Shown here one piece after another: positions 38,214 to 46,719 of a stretch of 64,000 nt of DNA. The stretch lies in the NCBI GenBank assembly GCA_000720995.1, contig JOEL01000021.1, positions 1 through 64,000 of the forward strand, read 5' to 3'. Made by a program: the position numbers and the translations under genes. The first letter of the stretch is position 1, and each line of letters starts with the position of its first letter. Source of the DNA: Streptomyces celluloflavus (GTDB taxonomy: Bacteria > Actinomycetota > Actinomycetes > Streptomycetales > Streptomycetaceae). Under the pieces are notes generated by a model. The model saw nothing but the letters and a program-made list of their open reading frames with translations. It ran no database searches and was not told the DNA's origin.

Positions 38214-39596
38214 GTGAACCAGACGACCGAGACGCAGAACCCCCTGCGCACGGAGGCCCGGATAGCCCATGGCGCGCTGCAACGGCTGCGCCAGGACCTG
38301 TTCGCCGACGCCTTCGCCTTCCGCCCGCTGATGCCGCTGGACGACGCCCGCGTGGTGGGCTGGCGCCAGCGGGTGCCGAAGCGGATCCGGCGCCATGTGC
38401 GCTGGGCCCCGCACTGCGCCGTGGCCCTCGGTGCCGGGATCATCTTTCTGCTGACCCTCAGCTCGACGATGCATTACGGCATCGGGAGCATTCGGTCCTT
38501 CGTCACCCTGGGCTTCTGCCTGCTGATCTCCGTCCCGGTCGCCCTCACCCTCTTCCGTCCGGTGGGCGCCTTCTGGGTGTCCATGGCGGGTGTCGTGCTC
38601 GGCACGCTCGGCAGTGCCGCCTTCGTCGGGATGTACGGAGGACAGTGGATCGGTGTCGCCTTCGCCACCCACCTCGTGGTGATGACCCTGGTCGTGCTGC
38701 GGACCCGGCCACGGCTCGCCCTGGAGATGTGGGTGGTCAGCTTCGGCGCCGGGGCCGCGCTGGCCGTCCTCGTCGGGATGGCCGGAAAGTCGGACATCCC
38801 GGCGATGGGGACGTTCTCCGCCCTCGTGCTGGGCGTCGCCGCCGCGATGCGGGCCTGGCGCGAGGAGCGCCGGCAGGTCGTCGAGACGAAGACCGCGACC
38901 GCGGAGGAGCGCTCCCGGCGCACGCTGCTGGAGGAGCGCGCCACCATCGCCCGCGAGCTGCACGATGTCGTCGCGCACCATATGTCCGTCATCGCCATCC
39001 AGGCGGAGGCGGCCCCGTACCGCGTCGCGGACACCCCGCCCGAGCTGGCGACGTCCTTCGCGACCATCCGGGAGAACGCCGTCGCCGCGCTCACCGAACT
39101 GCGCCGCATCCTGGGCGTGGTCCGCTCCGAGGATCCGGACGCCTTCGTGGGCAACGATCCGGAGGCCCCGCAGCCCACCCTCGCCAGCCTGGACTCGCTG
39201 CTCGACAGCGTCCGCGGCGCGGGGCTGACCGTCGAGGCGGTGGTCACCGGTGCGGTCCGGCCGCTGCCGCAGGGCGTCGAGCTGTCCGCGTACCGGATCG
39301 TGCAGGAGGCGCTGAGCAACGCGCTGCGGCACTCGCCGGGCGCCGATGCGCGGGTCGAGATCTCCTATGTGCTGGGCGGGATCGGCCTGCGGATCGTCAA
39401 CGGCACCCCGAGCAGGCTCGCCAAGCCGTCCCCGGGCGCCGGCCACGGCGTCCTGGGCATGCGCGAGCGGGTGCAGATGCTGGGCGGCGAGATGACGGCC
39501 GACCACACGGCGGACGGCGGCTTCGAGGTCGCCGCGTTCCTCCCGGTGGCCAACACGGGCGCGAACGCGGCGGCCGGAGAGGGCGTCGCGGCATGA
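38214..39596 (+). CDS. Two-component sensor histidine kinase, NarL/DesK-type
   Basis: The product has 460 residues. The N-terminal half has about five membrane helices between residues 60 and 215, with almost no extracellular domain, so the signal is probably sensed in the membrane. The HisKA_3 phosphoacceptor segment is TIARELHDVVAHHMSVIAIQAE (His about 248). The ATP-binding domain shows AYRIVQEALSNALRHS (N box), GIGLRIVNG and GHGVLGMRERVQMLGGEM (G box). GTG 38214 is chosen from the conserved N-terminus. The stop codon overlaps the regulator start as ATGA. The 228 bases upstream of this gene hold its promoter and nothing else I can see. Confidence 0.9.
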   Translation: MNQTTETQNPLRTEARIAHGALQRLRQDLFADAFAFRPLMPLDDARVVGWRQRVPKRIRRHVRWAPHCAVALGAGIIFLLTLSSTMHYGIGSIRSFVTLGFCLLISVPVALTLFRPVGAFWVSMAGVVLGTLGSAAFVGMYGGQWIGVAFATHLVVMTLVVLRTRPRLALEMWVVSFGAGAALAVLVGMAGKSDIPAMGTFSALVLGVAAAMRAWREERRQVVETKTATAEERSRRTLLEERATIARELHDVVAHHMSVIAIQAEAAPYRVADTPPELATSFATIRENAVAALTELRRILGVVRSEDPDAFVGNDPEAPQPTLASLDSLLDSVRGAGLTVEAVVTGAVRPLPQGVELSAYRIVQEALSNALRHSPGADARVEISYVLGGIGLRIVNGTPSRLAKPSPGAGHGVLGMRERVQMLGGEMTADHTADGGFEVAAFLPVANTGANAAAGEGVAA

Positions 39597-40249
39597 TCCG
39601 GGTACTGATCGTCGACGACCAGGTGATGGTCCGGGAAGGCTTCTCGGTCCTGCTGAACGCCATGCCGGGCATAGAGGTGGTCGGCGAGGCGGTGGACGGC
39701 CGCCAGGCCGTGGAGAAGGTCGCGGTGCTGCGGCCGGACGTCGTCCTGATGGACATCCGGATGCCGGAGATGAACGGTCTGGAGGCCACCCGCGAGATCG
39801 TCGCGGCCGACGCGGACGCCAAGGTCCTCGTGCTGACCACCTTCGACCTGGACGAGTACGTCTACCAGGCGCTGCGCGCCGGTGCCAGCGGCTTCCTGCT
39901 CAAGGACGCCTCGGCCGGCCAACTGGCCGAGGGCGTACGCATCGTCGCCTCCGGTGAGGCGCTGCTCGCCCCCACCGTCACCAAGCGCCTCATCTCCGAG
40001 TTCTCCCGCCTGGGGACGCCCCGCGCACCCGCCCAGGAGCGCATCGGCGACCTGACCGAACGCGAGACGGAGGTCCTGGTCCTGGTGGCCCAGGGCCTAT
40101 CCAACGGTGAGATCGCCGCACATCTCGTCGTCGCGGAATCCACCGTGAAGACCCATGTCAGCCGGATCCTGGTGAAGCTCGGCCTGCGCGACCGCACCCA
40201 GGCGGCGGTCTTCGCGTACGAGGTGCGGCTGGTCACACCGGGCGGCTGA
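39593..40249 (+). CDS. Response regulator, NarL/LuxR family
   Basis: Partner of the kinase just upstream. The 218-residue product has a receiver domain with acidic pocket LIVDDQ, phosphorylated Asp in VVLMDIRMPEMNG (about residue 54), Thr/Lys switch residues in VLTTF and FLLKDAS, and a LuxR-type helix-turn-helix (LTERETEVLVLVAQGLSNGEIAAHLVVAESTVKTHVSRIL, spread over about 150-190). The target is not identifiable. ATG 39593 overlaps the kinase stop. The convergent neighbour is an ABC permease across a repeat-rich gap. Confidence 0.92.
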   Translation: MIRVLIVDDQVMVREGFSVLLNAMPGIEVVGEAVDGRQAVEKVAVLRPDVVLMDIRMPEMNGLEATREIVAADADAKVLVLTTFDLDEYVYQALRAGASGFLLKDASAGQLAEGVRIVASGEALLAPTVTKRLISEFSRLGTPRAPAQERIGDLTERETEVLVLVAQGLSNGEIAAHLVVAESTVKTHVSRILVKLGLRDRTQAAVFAYEVRLVTPGG

Positions 40250-40252
40250 GCT

Positions 40253-40282
40253 GTGCGGTCCGGTGCGGTCCGGTGCGGTCCG
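40253..40282 (+). repeat. 10-bp tandem repeat, three copies
   Basis: GTGCGGTCCG is repeated exactly at 40253, 40263 and 40273, with a fourth degenerate unit after it. It begins three bases past the response-regulator stop. Confidence 0.75.
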
Positions 40283-40322
40283 GTGCGGTTCCGTGCGCGC
40301 GGCCGCGTGCGGATCGTGCTTT

Positions 40323-40343
40323 TTATCCACTGGGTGTGGATAA
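40323..40343. promoter_or_regulatory. Inverted pair of DnaA boxes
   Basis: TTATCCACT (40323-40331, plus strand) and TTATCCACA read on the minus strand (40343-40335) face each other across five bases. The second is a perfect match to the classical DnaA box; the first has one mismatch. Together they form a 21-base hairpin with 8-bp arms. This is intergenic and not near dnaA in this window; DnaA titration or repression is possible but not shown. Confidence 0.55.
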
Positions 40344-40352
40344 CGTCCGGTT

Positions 40353-40429
40353 GGTGGCCGGTGGCCGGTGGCCGGTGGCCGGTGGCCGGTGGCCGGTGGC
40401 CGGTGGCCGGTGGCCGGTGGCCGGTGGCC
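40353..40429 (+). repeat. 7-bp tandem array GGTGGCC, 11 perfect copies
   Basis: Eleven uninterrupted copies of GGTGGCC occupy 77 bases, followed by one degenerate unit (GGTGGTT, 40430-40436). It lies in the 350-base gap between the convergent response regulator and ABC permease genes. Nothing else is encoded in the gap except the DnaA-box pair and a terminator. Copy number is likely variable between strains. Confidence 0.95.
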
Positions 40430-40520
40430 GGTGGTTGGTGACGGGGCGCGGGTCGTGGGCCGTGGGGCCGTTGGGGCGCATGCGTCCGGGCGCGGTGTGA
40501 GGCGGTACGAGGCGGTGCGA

Positions 40521-40558
40521 GTACGCCGCCGGAGTCCGCTACGGCTCCGGCGGCGTAC
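40521..40558. terminator. Intrinsic terminator between convergent genes
   Basis: GTACGCCGCCGGAG (40521-40534) pairs perfectly with 40545-40558, loop of 10 bases, 41 bases beyond the ABC permease stop. Confidence 0.75.
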
Positions 40559-40598
40559 GTGGCGGGGGCGGCCCGGCGGACGGCGGGGCCGCCGGGCG

Positions 40599-42239
40599 TC
40601 AGCCGATGTCGCGGCGGCGGAAGGCGGTCAGGCCCGCGGCCGCGAGGAGGGCCGACAGGGCGAGGAGCCAGCCGAACGGGGCCGCGGTGACCGTGGGGCC
40701 GGGGAGCTTGGGGAGATGGCTGAAGGGGGAGAGGTCCATCGCCCATTGGGGGAACTTCAGGGCGGGGCCTATCCAGCCGATCGCGAGGACGCCGCCGATG
40801 AGTGCCCAGACGGCGCCGGCCGCCCGCGGGAGCAGGCCGAAGACCAGTACGGCCAGGCTGGTGAGCGTCCAGACCGCCGGGACCTGGGCGAGGGCGGCGC
40901 CCAGCACCGGGCCGAGCTGTCCGGTGATGTCGTGGACCGTGCTGCCGTAGCCGACGGCGAGGGCCAGGCCGCCAGCCGTCATGATGACGGCCGTGCCGAG
41001 GTAGGCGATGGCCAGATGGCTGCCGGCCCAGCGCAGGCGGCCGACGGCCCCGGCCAGCACCGGTTCGGCGCGGTTGCCGGTCTCCTCGCCGCGCAGCCGG
41101 AGCACCGAACCGGCTGCGTAGATCGCCGCGACCATGCCCAGCAGGCCGGTCATCGTGGCCAGGAAGGCGTCGGTCAGGCCCTGTTGGCCGCCCATCCGCT
41201 CGAAGATCGCGCGGGTCCGCTCGTTGCCGCCGACCATGTCGGCGGCGCCCTTGGCGATACCGCCGAATATCCCGCCGGCGAAGACGAAACCGGCCGTCCA
41301 GCTGAACAGGGTGGCGCGCTGGAGCCGCCAGGCCAGACCGAAGGGGCCGCTCAGGGAGGCGGGCGCGCGGGCCGGACCCGGCCGGGCCGGCAGAAAACTC
41401 ATGCCCAGGTCGCGGCGGGCCGTCAGGGCGTACGCGGCGGAGACGGCGAGCGCCGTCGCGGCCGGGAAGAGGAGCAGGACCCACCAGCGCTCACCGGCGT
41501 ACGGCCGCAGATTCTGGGCCCAGCCGACCGGTGAGAGCCAGGTCGGCAGGGAGGTGGCGGTGGCGTCGGCGGCATCGCCCGCGGCGCGCAGCGCGAACGC
41601 GAGGCCGAGGACCGCGCCGGTCAGCCCCTTGGCCATCCGGGCGCTCTCGGTGAGCTGCGCGGCGATGGCGGCCAGGCCCGCGAAGAGCAGGCCGGTGGCG
41701 CCGACGGCGACGCCGAGCGCGAGCGAACCGGCCGCCGGCCGGCCGGACCCGGCCAGCCCGGCGGCGATCAGCACGGCCAGCCCGGCATCGGCGATCAGGG
41801 CGGCCAGCAGCGCCGCGGTCAGCGGTGCGCGGCGGCCCACCACCGCCGCCGAGAGCAGCTCCTGACGGCCGGTCTCCTCCTCCTCGCGGGTGTGCCGGAC
41901 GACGATCAGCAGGCTCATCACCGCGGCGAGGACGGCGCCGAGACCGGCCATCCGCCAGGCGACGAGACCGCCGACGGAGTCGCTGAAGACCGGTCCGTAC
42001 AGGGCGCGCAGCGAGCTGTTGGCGTTCATCGACGCGGCCAGGCCGGCGCGTTCGGCGGCCGTGCCGTAGAGGGTCTCGAAGGCGGAGCCGGTACTCGCGA
42101 CGGCGAGTCCGAGGGTCAGCACCCACGCCGGGATCAGCAGGCGGTCGCGGCGCAGTGCGAGGCGCAACAGGGTGCCGGTGCCCGCCAGCGGGCGAGAGCC
42201 GCCGCGGCGGAGAGGGGCGGCCGCGGCCGCGGCGGTCAT
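40599..42239 (-). CDS. ABC transporter permease (polyketide/drug exporter type)
   Basis: The product has 546 residues with about 12 membrane helices in two similar halves, as in actinobacterial TetB-like ABC exporters. It starts [22 protein letters not shown] and then [26 protein letters not shown]. The intracellular [18 protein letters not shown] element recurs in the second half as [19 protein letters not shown], showing the internal duplication. ATG 42239 overlaps the ATPase stop (ATGA). Together with the ATPase and the divergent MarR/GbsR regulator this is a self-regulated efflux operon; the substrate is unknown. Confidence 0.88.
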   Translation of the reverse strand: MTAAAAAAPLRRGGSRPLAGTGTLLRLALRRDRLLIPAWVLTLGLAVASTGSAFETLYGTAAERAGLAASMNANSSLRALYGPVFSDSVGGLVAWRMAGLGAVLAAVMSLLIVVRHTREEEETGRQELLSAAVVGRRAPLTAALLAALIADAGLAVLIAAGLAGSGRPAAGSLALGVAVGATGLLFAGLAAIAAQLTESARMAKGLTGAVLGLAFALRAAGDAADATATSLPTWLSPVGWAQNLRPYAGERWWVLLLFPAATALAVSAAYALTARRDLGMSFLPARPGPARAPASLSGPFGLAWRLQRATLFSWTAGFVFAGGIFGGIAKGAADMVGGNERTRAIFERMGGQQGLTDAFLATMTGLLGMVAAIYAAGSVLRLRGEETGNRAEPVLAGAVGRLRWAGSHLAIAYLGTAVIMTAGGLALAVGYGSTVHDITGQLGPVLGAALAQVPAVWTLTSLAVLVFGLLPRAAGAVWALIGGVLAIGWIGPALKFPQWAMDLSPFSHLPKLPGPTVTAAPFGWLLALSALLAAAGLTAFRRRDIG

Positions 42240-43213
42240 CGCGCCACCGCCGCTTCGGTGCGGACGTCGTCCTGGTAGTGCCGCAGGAAGAGCTCCTCCA
42301 GGGTGGGCGGGGTGCTGGTCAGGCTGCGGACGCCGGACTCGCCGAGCGAGCGGAGCACCGCGTCGAGCTTGTCGGTGTCGACCTGGAAGCGGACGCGGTG
42401 GCCCTGGGCCGTCAGGTCGTGGACGCCGGGCAGGCGGGCGAGGCCGTTGGGCGGGCCGGCCAGTTCGGCGCTGACGGAGGTGCGGGTGAGGTGGCGCAGC
42501 TCGCCGAGCGAACCGGACTCCACGGTCCGCCCGTTGCGGATGATGCTGACGCGGTCGCAGAGCGCCTCGACCTCGGAGAGCACATGGCTGGAGAGCAGGA
42601 CCGTACGGCCGCGGTCGCGCTCCTCGGCGACGCAGGACTGGAAGACCTCCTCCATCAGCGGGTCGAGGCCGGAGGTCGGCTCGTCCAGGATGAGCAGATC
42701 GACCTCCGAGGCGAAGGCGGCGACCAGGGCGACCTTCTGCCGGTTGCCCTTGGAGTACGTCCGCCCCTTCTTGGTGGGGTCGAGTTCGAACCGCTCCAGA
42801 AGCTCGGCCCGGCGCGCGGCGTCGAGACCCGCCCGCCGTCCGCCGCCACCCGCTCCCCGGAGACGCTTCGCGCCGCCCTGGTGCAGCCGCCCGTAGAGGT
42901 CGATGACCTCGCCGCCGGAGAGGTTGCGCCACAGGGTGACGTCGCCGGGGACGTAGGCGATGCGGCGGTGCAGTTCGACGGCGTCGCGCCAGGGGTCCTC
43001 GCCCAGGAGGCGGGCGGTGCCCCGGTCGGCGCGGAGCAGGCCGAGCAGGACCCGGATGGTGGTGGACTTCCCCGCGCCGTTGGGCCCGAGGAAGCCGTGC
43101 ACCTCACCGGCCTCGACCGTGAGGTCGAGACCGTCCAGCGCATGGGTCCGGCCGAACGACTTGTGGAGGCCGTCCACCCGGATCGCGGCAGAGGAGGGGT
43201 TTGCCTTCGTCAT
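42236..43213 (-). CDS. ABC transporter ATP-binding protein
   Basis: The product has 325 residues with a complete nucleotide-binding domain. Walker A is [13 protein letters not shown] (about 42-54), the Q loop is in IAYVPGD, the signature is replaced by [15 protein letters not shown], and Walker B with its Glu is [13 protein letters not shown] (about 165), followed by SSHVLSEVE. The C-terminal ~90 residues form the accessory domain typical of drug-resistance (DrrA-like) ATPases. A Gly/Arg-rich insertion ([10 protein letters not shown], about 120) sits before the signature. It is the first gene of the exporter operon and diverges from the regulator at 43308. Confidence 0.92.
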   Translation of the reverse strand: MTKANPSSAAIRVDGLHKSFGRTHALDGLDLTVEAGEVHGFLGPNGAGKSTTIRVLLGLLRADRGTARLLGEDPWRDAVELHRRIAYVPGDVTLWRNLSGGEVIDLYGRLHQGGAKRLRGAGGGGRRAGLDAARRAELLERFELDPTKKGRTYSKGNRQKVALVAAFASEVDLLILDEPTSGLDPLMEEVFQSCVAEERDRGRTVLLSSHVLSEVEALCDRVSIIRNGRTVESGSLGELRHLTRTSVSAELAGPPNGLARLPGVHDLTAQGHRVRFQVDTDKLDAVLRSLGESGVRSLTSTPPTLEELFLRHYQDDVRTEAAVAR

Positions 43214-43233
43214 GATTTCGAAGGTACGCTAGT

Positions 43234-43249
43234 TTCATAAATTTGTGAA
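43234..43249. promoter_or_regulatory. Palindromic operator between exporter and regulator
   Basis: TTCATAAATTTGTGAA is palindromic at 14 of 16 positions and lies in an AT-rich stretch between the divergent ATPase and MarR/GbsR genes. Size and symmetry fit a MarR/GbsR dimer site controlling both directions. Confidence 0.65.
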
Positions 43250-43307
43250 GTTAAGAAACCGTATAAAGTTGGAGCTGGTGATTCTGATCAGGGGAGATGA
43301 TGCGGAG

Positions 43308-43982
43308 ATGACCGAGCGAGGACAGCAGGACGAGCGCCGGCCGGCCGCGGGGCAGCGCGACGACGAAGCGGTTTCGCAGTTCGTCGAACAGTTCGCGGCC
43401 CAGCTGGTCGATGCCGGTATGCAGCGGATGTCCGCCCGCGTCTTCGCCTGCCTGCTGGCCTCGGAGTCCGGCGTCCTGACCTCCGCCGAGCTGAGCGAAC
43501 GCCTCCAGATCAGCCCGGCCGCCGTCTCCGGCGCGATCCGCTACCTCTCCCAGGTCGGCATGATCAGCCGCGAGCGCGAGCCCGGCTCCCGGCGCGACCG
43601 CTACCGCGTGCACAGCGACCAGTGGTACGAAGCGCTGACCCACAAGGACAGCGTCCTCACCCGCTGGGAGAGCACCCTGCGCGACGGTGTGGACAGCCTC
43701 GGCGAGCGCACCCTCGCGGGCCGCCGGATCGGCGAGACGCTCGCCTTCATGGAGTTCATGCAGAAGGAGCTGGTGGTGATGCTGGACCGCTGGCGCGGCC
43801 ACCGCGACCAGCTGCGCGCCGGCTTCGTCACCGACCCGGGCGCCACCACGGGTACGGGCACCGGTACCGACGCAGGTGCCGGCACCGGCACCGAGACCGC
43901 CGCAGAGGCCGACCCCGGAGCGGGCACACGAGCGGACACAGGAGCGGACACGGCGGCGGATACCGAGACCGCCCGCCGCTGA
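43308..43982 (+). CDS. MarR/GbsR-family transcriptional regulator
   Basis: The product has 224 residues. The winged helix-turn-helix is FVEQFAAQLVDAGMQRMSARVFACLLAS followed by LTSAELSERLQISPAAVSGAIRYL and the wing SREREPGSRRDRYRVH (about residues 20-105). A helical dimer region follows (GETLAFMEFMQKELVVMLDRWRG). The last ~50 residues are a Thr/Gly/Ala/Asp repeat region with no predicted structure. I choose ATG 43308 because GGGGAG and CGGAG lie upstream; the frame is open from 43245, but that would include the operator. It probably represses the adjacent exporter and itself. Confidence 0.88.
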   Translation: MTERGQQDERRPAAGQRDDEAVSQFVEQFAAQLVDAGMQRMSARVFACLLASESGVLTSAELSERLQISPAAVSGAIRYLSQVGMISREREPGSRRDRYRVHSDQWYEALTHKDSVLTRWESTLRDGVDSLGERTLAGRRIGETLAFMEFMQKELVVMLDRWRGHRDQLRAGFVTDPGATTGTGTGTDAGAGTGTETAAEADPGAGTRADTGADTAADTETARR

Positions 43983-44041
43983 GCCCCGTACCGCCTGTCC
44001 CATACGGTCTGTCCCATACCGCCCGCCCCGCGCCCCGCCGC

Positions 44042-45142
44042 TCAGCCGTCGCGCGGCAGGGTCAGCCGCCAGGCCCCCGGCTGCACCGTCCAGGTACGCG
44101 TCCGGACCGGCCCGCCGACGACCGAGTCCGCCCGGTAGTGGAAGTCCGCACCGGACACCGTCACCGCGTGGGCCCGCGCCCGTACGGGCCGCTCGGCGCC
44201 GGGCCAGTGCACGACGACCTCGGCCAGCCCGGCGGCGTCCCCGTCCGCACGGCCCCCGCCGCCGTCCGGGTCACCGCCCCCGCCACCGGACGGCGGTCCG
44301 GCCATTCCGCCGTCCGCCACCGCTCCGCCCGGTGCCGCCGCGCCGCCCGCCACCGTCCCGCTCGCCGCCGCGTCGTCCCCCGCCCACCCGGCCGGCACCA
44401 CCGACACCCCGCGCACCGGCCGGTCCAGGTCCGCCAGCAGCACACCGTCCGCCTCGATCCGCAGCCGCTGGACCGCCGCCCGGCCGCGCCGCCCGGTCAG
44501 CCGGCCGGCCGGTGACACCAGCAGCGCCAGCGCCGAACGGGCGGTCCGCGCGGCCGGCGCCCACCACGGCCGGGCCGGTGCGCCGTCCGGTGCGCCGCCG
44601 GTCTCGTTCACGGCGTCCACCGGATGCGCCGCACCCGGCACATACGCACCGTGCGCATGCCCCGTCGCACCGCTCCCGCACGGGATGCGCAGCCCGCCCA
44701 GCACGATGCCGTCGCTGTCGTCCGTGAGCAGATCCATCGGCCGCTCGTCGCCGTCCAGCACCGCCCGCGCGGCGGCCACCGTGTCCGTGGGGACGCCCAG
44801 CAGTCGGCTCAGCGCGACCGCGGCCGGCGCGCCCACCGGCACCATCGACACGGCCACCGCCGCCAGCTCGCGCTCCTTGTGCAGCAGTGCCACGACCCGC
44901 AGCAGCGCCCGGTCGTCACCGATCACCACCGGGCGCCGGTGACCGCGCCGGGCGAGCGCCCGCGCGAACTCCTCGGGGCCCTCCGGAAGGCAGATTTTCG
45001 CCCCCGCGCCCGCGCACAGGACATCCTTCGCGATCCGCACGGACTCCCCGTCCGTACTGCGGGCGACCGGGTCGATGACCACGAGCAGGGGATACCCCCG
45101 GACGGTGTCCGGGGGTGAGTCCCCAGAAGGCTGCGCCGACAC
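44042..45142 (-). CDS. Diacylglycerol kinase-like protein
   Basis: The product has 366 residues. The N-terminal part resembles the DAGK catalytic domain (YPLLVVIDPVARSTDGESVRIAKDVL, then PVVIGDDRALLRVVALLHKERELAAVAVSMVPVG). The usual GGDGT is replaced by IGDDRALLR, so catalysis is in doubt. A Gly/Ala/Asp-rich insertion (about 255-300) precedes the beta-sandwich C-terminal domain, which ends WTVQPGAWRLTLPRDG. The substrate would be a lipid or sphingoid alcohol. GTG 45142 has GAGGAAGGA upstream. It diverges from purA; the two may share the 176-base control region. I would call it DAGK-family with moderate certainty. Confidence 0.7.
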   Translation of the reverse strand: MSAQPSGDSPPDTVRGYPLLVVIDPVARSTDGESVRIAKDVLCAGAGAKICLPEGPEEFARALARRGHRRPVVIGDDRALLRVVALLHKERELAAVAVSMVPVGAPAAVALSRLLGVPTDTVAAARAVLDGDERPMDLLTDDSDGIVLGGLRIPCGSGATGHAHGAYVPGAAHPVDAVNETGGAPDGAPARPWWAPAARTARSALALLVSPAGRLTGRRGRAAVQRLRIEADGVLLADLDRPVRGVSVVPAGWAGDDAAASGTVAGGAAAPGGAVADGGMAGPPSGGGGGDPDGGGGRADGDAAGLAEVVVHWPGAERPVRARAHAVTVSGADFHYRADSVVGGPVRTRTWTVQPGAWRLTLPRDG

Positions 45143-45176
45143 CTCGGTCCTTCCTCAGGTAGCATCTCGGTGCAAG

Positions 45177-45204
45177 AGCCCCTTGCGCTATTGCGCCAGG
45201 GGCT
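45177..45204 (+). promoter_or_regulatory. Hairpin in the leader of purA
   Basis: AGCCCCTTGCGC (45177-45188) pairs with 45193-45204 at 11 of 12 positions with a 4-base loop. It lies in the 176-base divergent promoter region of purA. Its role is unknown; it has no T-run, so a terminator is unlikely. Confidence 0.4.
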
Positions 45205-45318
45205 TCGTCTATTCCGGGGCACCGGTTCAACGGCTCCAGCGATGACGTACGCGTGCAGACGCATGTTTACGCCGTCCACGCACGTTGGACATGCCCCGCC
45301 CGGAAGGGGTGTACGCCT

Positions 45319-46602
45319 GTGCCCGCACTTGTGCTGCTCGGTGCTCAGTGGGGTGATGAGGGCAAGGGAAAGGCCACCGATCTGCTCGGTGGGTCCGTTG
45401 ACTATGTGGTGCGCTATCAGGGCGGCAACAACGCCGGCCACACGGTTGTCGTAGGCGACCAGAAGTACGCGCTGCACCTTCTCCCTTCCGGAATCCTCTC
45501 GCCGGGGTGTACCCCGGTCATCGGAAACGGCGTCGTTGTCGACCCAGCGGTCCTGCTCTCCGAGCTGAGCGGACTGAACGCGCGTGGCGTCGACACGTCC
45601 AAGCTGCTGATCAGCGGTAACGCGCACCTGATCACGCCGTACAACATCACCGTCGACAAGGTGACGGAACGCTTCCTCGGAAAGCGCAAGATCGGCACCA
45701 CCGGGCGCGGTATCGGCCCGACCTACGCCGACAAGATCAACCGCACCGGCATCCGGGTCCAGGACCTCTACGACGAGTCGATCCTGATCCAGAAGGTCGA
45801 GGCGGCCCTCGACGTCAAGAACCAGCTGCTGACCAAGCTCTACAACCGCCGCGCCATCGAGGCCGGCCAGGTCGTCGAGGAGATGCTGGGCTACGCCGAC
45901 CAGATCAAGGGCTACGTCGCCGACACCACCCTGCTCCTCAACAAGGCGCTGGACGAGGAGAAGGTCGTGCTCTTCGAGGGCGGGCAGGGCACCCTGCTCG
46001 ACATCGACCACGGCACGTACCCCTTCGTCACGTCCTCGAACCCGACCGCGGGCGGCGCCTGCACGGGTTCGGGCGTCGGTCCCACGAAGATCAGCCGCGT
46101 CATCGGCATCCTCAAGGCGTACACCACGCGCGTCGGCGCCGGACCGTTCCCGACCGAGCTGTTCGACAAGGACGGCGAGGCGCTGCGCACCATCGGCGGC
46201 GAGCGCGGGGTCACCACCGGCCGGGACCGCCGCTGCGGCTGGTTCGACGCGGTCATCGCCCGCTACGCGACCCGGGTCAACGGCCTGACGGACTTCTTCC
46301 TCACCAAGCTCGACGTGCTCACGGGCTGGGAGCAGATCCCGGTCTGCGTCGCGTACGAGATCGACGGCAAGCGCGTCGAGGAACTGCCCTACAGCCAGAC
46401 GGACTTCCACCACGCGAAGCCGGTCTACGAGATGCTGCCGGGCTGGTCCGAGGACATCACCAAGGCGAAGACCTTCGCCGACCTGCCGAAGAACGCGCAG
46501 GCGTACGTCAAGGCGCTGGAGGAGATGTCCGGCGCCCCGATCTCCGCGATCGGCGTCGGCCCCGGCCGCGACGAGACCATCGAGATCAACTCGTTCCTGT
46601 AA
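45319..46602 (+). CDS. purA: Adenylosuccinate synthetase
   Basis: GTP-dependent conversion of IMP and aspartate to adenylosuccinate, first committed step to AMP. The GTG at 45319 gives 427 residues, beginning [20 protein letters not shown], which includes the P-loop-like [10 protein letters not shown] motif. The NNAGHTVVV segment, the IMP-binding [15 protein letters not shown] (about 124-138), [23 protein letters not shown] and the C-terminal [12 protein letters not shown] are family marks. GGAAGG lies about 12 bases before the start. It is transcribed alone and ends at a strong terminator. Confidence 0.97.
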   Translation: MPALVLLGAQWGDEGKGKATDLLGGSVDYVVRYQGGNNAGHTVVVGDQKYALHLLPSGILSPGCTPVIGNGVVVDPAVLLSELSGLNARGVDTSKLLISGNAHLITPYNITVDKVTERFLGKRKIGTTGRGIGPTYADKINRTGIRVQDLYDESILIQKVEAALDVKNQLLTKLYNRRAIEAGQVVEEMLGYADQIKGYVADTTLLLNKALDEEKVVLFEGGQGTLLDIDHGTYPFVTSSNPTAGGACTGSGVGPTKISRVIGILKAYTTRVGAGPFPTELFDKDGEALRTIGGERGVTTGRDRRCGWFDAVIARYATRVNGLTDFFLTKLDVLTGWEQIPVCVAYEIDGKRVEELPYSQTDFHHAKPVYEMLPGWSEDITKAKTFADLPKNAQAYVKALEEMSGAPISAIGVGPGRDETIEINSFL

Positions 46603-46608
46603 GGCGCG

Positions 46609-46647
46609 CGCCGTGGCCGGCGGACCGTGTGTCCGCCGGCCACGGCG
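46609..46647. terminator. Terminator after purA, 16-bp perfect stem
   Basis: CGCCGTGGCCGGCGGA (46609-46624) pairs with 46632-46647, 7-base loop. It lies between purA and the convergent Ser/Thr kinase gene. Confidence 0.85.
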
Positions 46648-46719
46648 ATGTCGTATCGGGGCCGCCGCGTGGATGCGGCGGCCTTTCGCATGAGGGCGCG
46701 GCGGCGATGGCGTGCGGGA

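Noticed and set aside
40353-40429. CRISPR array
   Set aside because: The repeats are directly adjacent with no spacers and only 7 bases long.
43850-43982. Thr/Gly/Asp-rich end of the MarR/GbsR regulator as a frameshift artefact
   Set aside because: The stretch keeps a regular third-position G/C pattern and ends at a stop before the next gene, so it is probably a genuine low-complexity tail.
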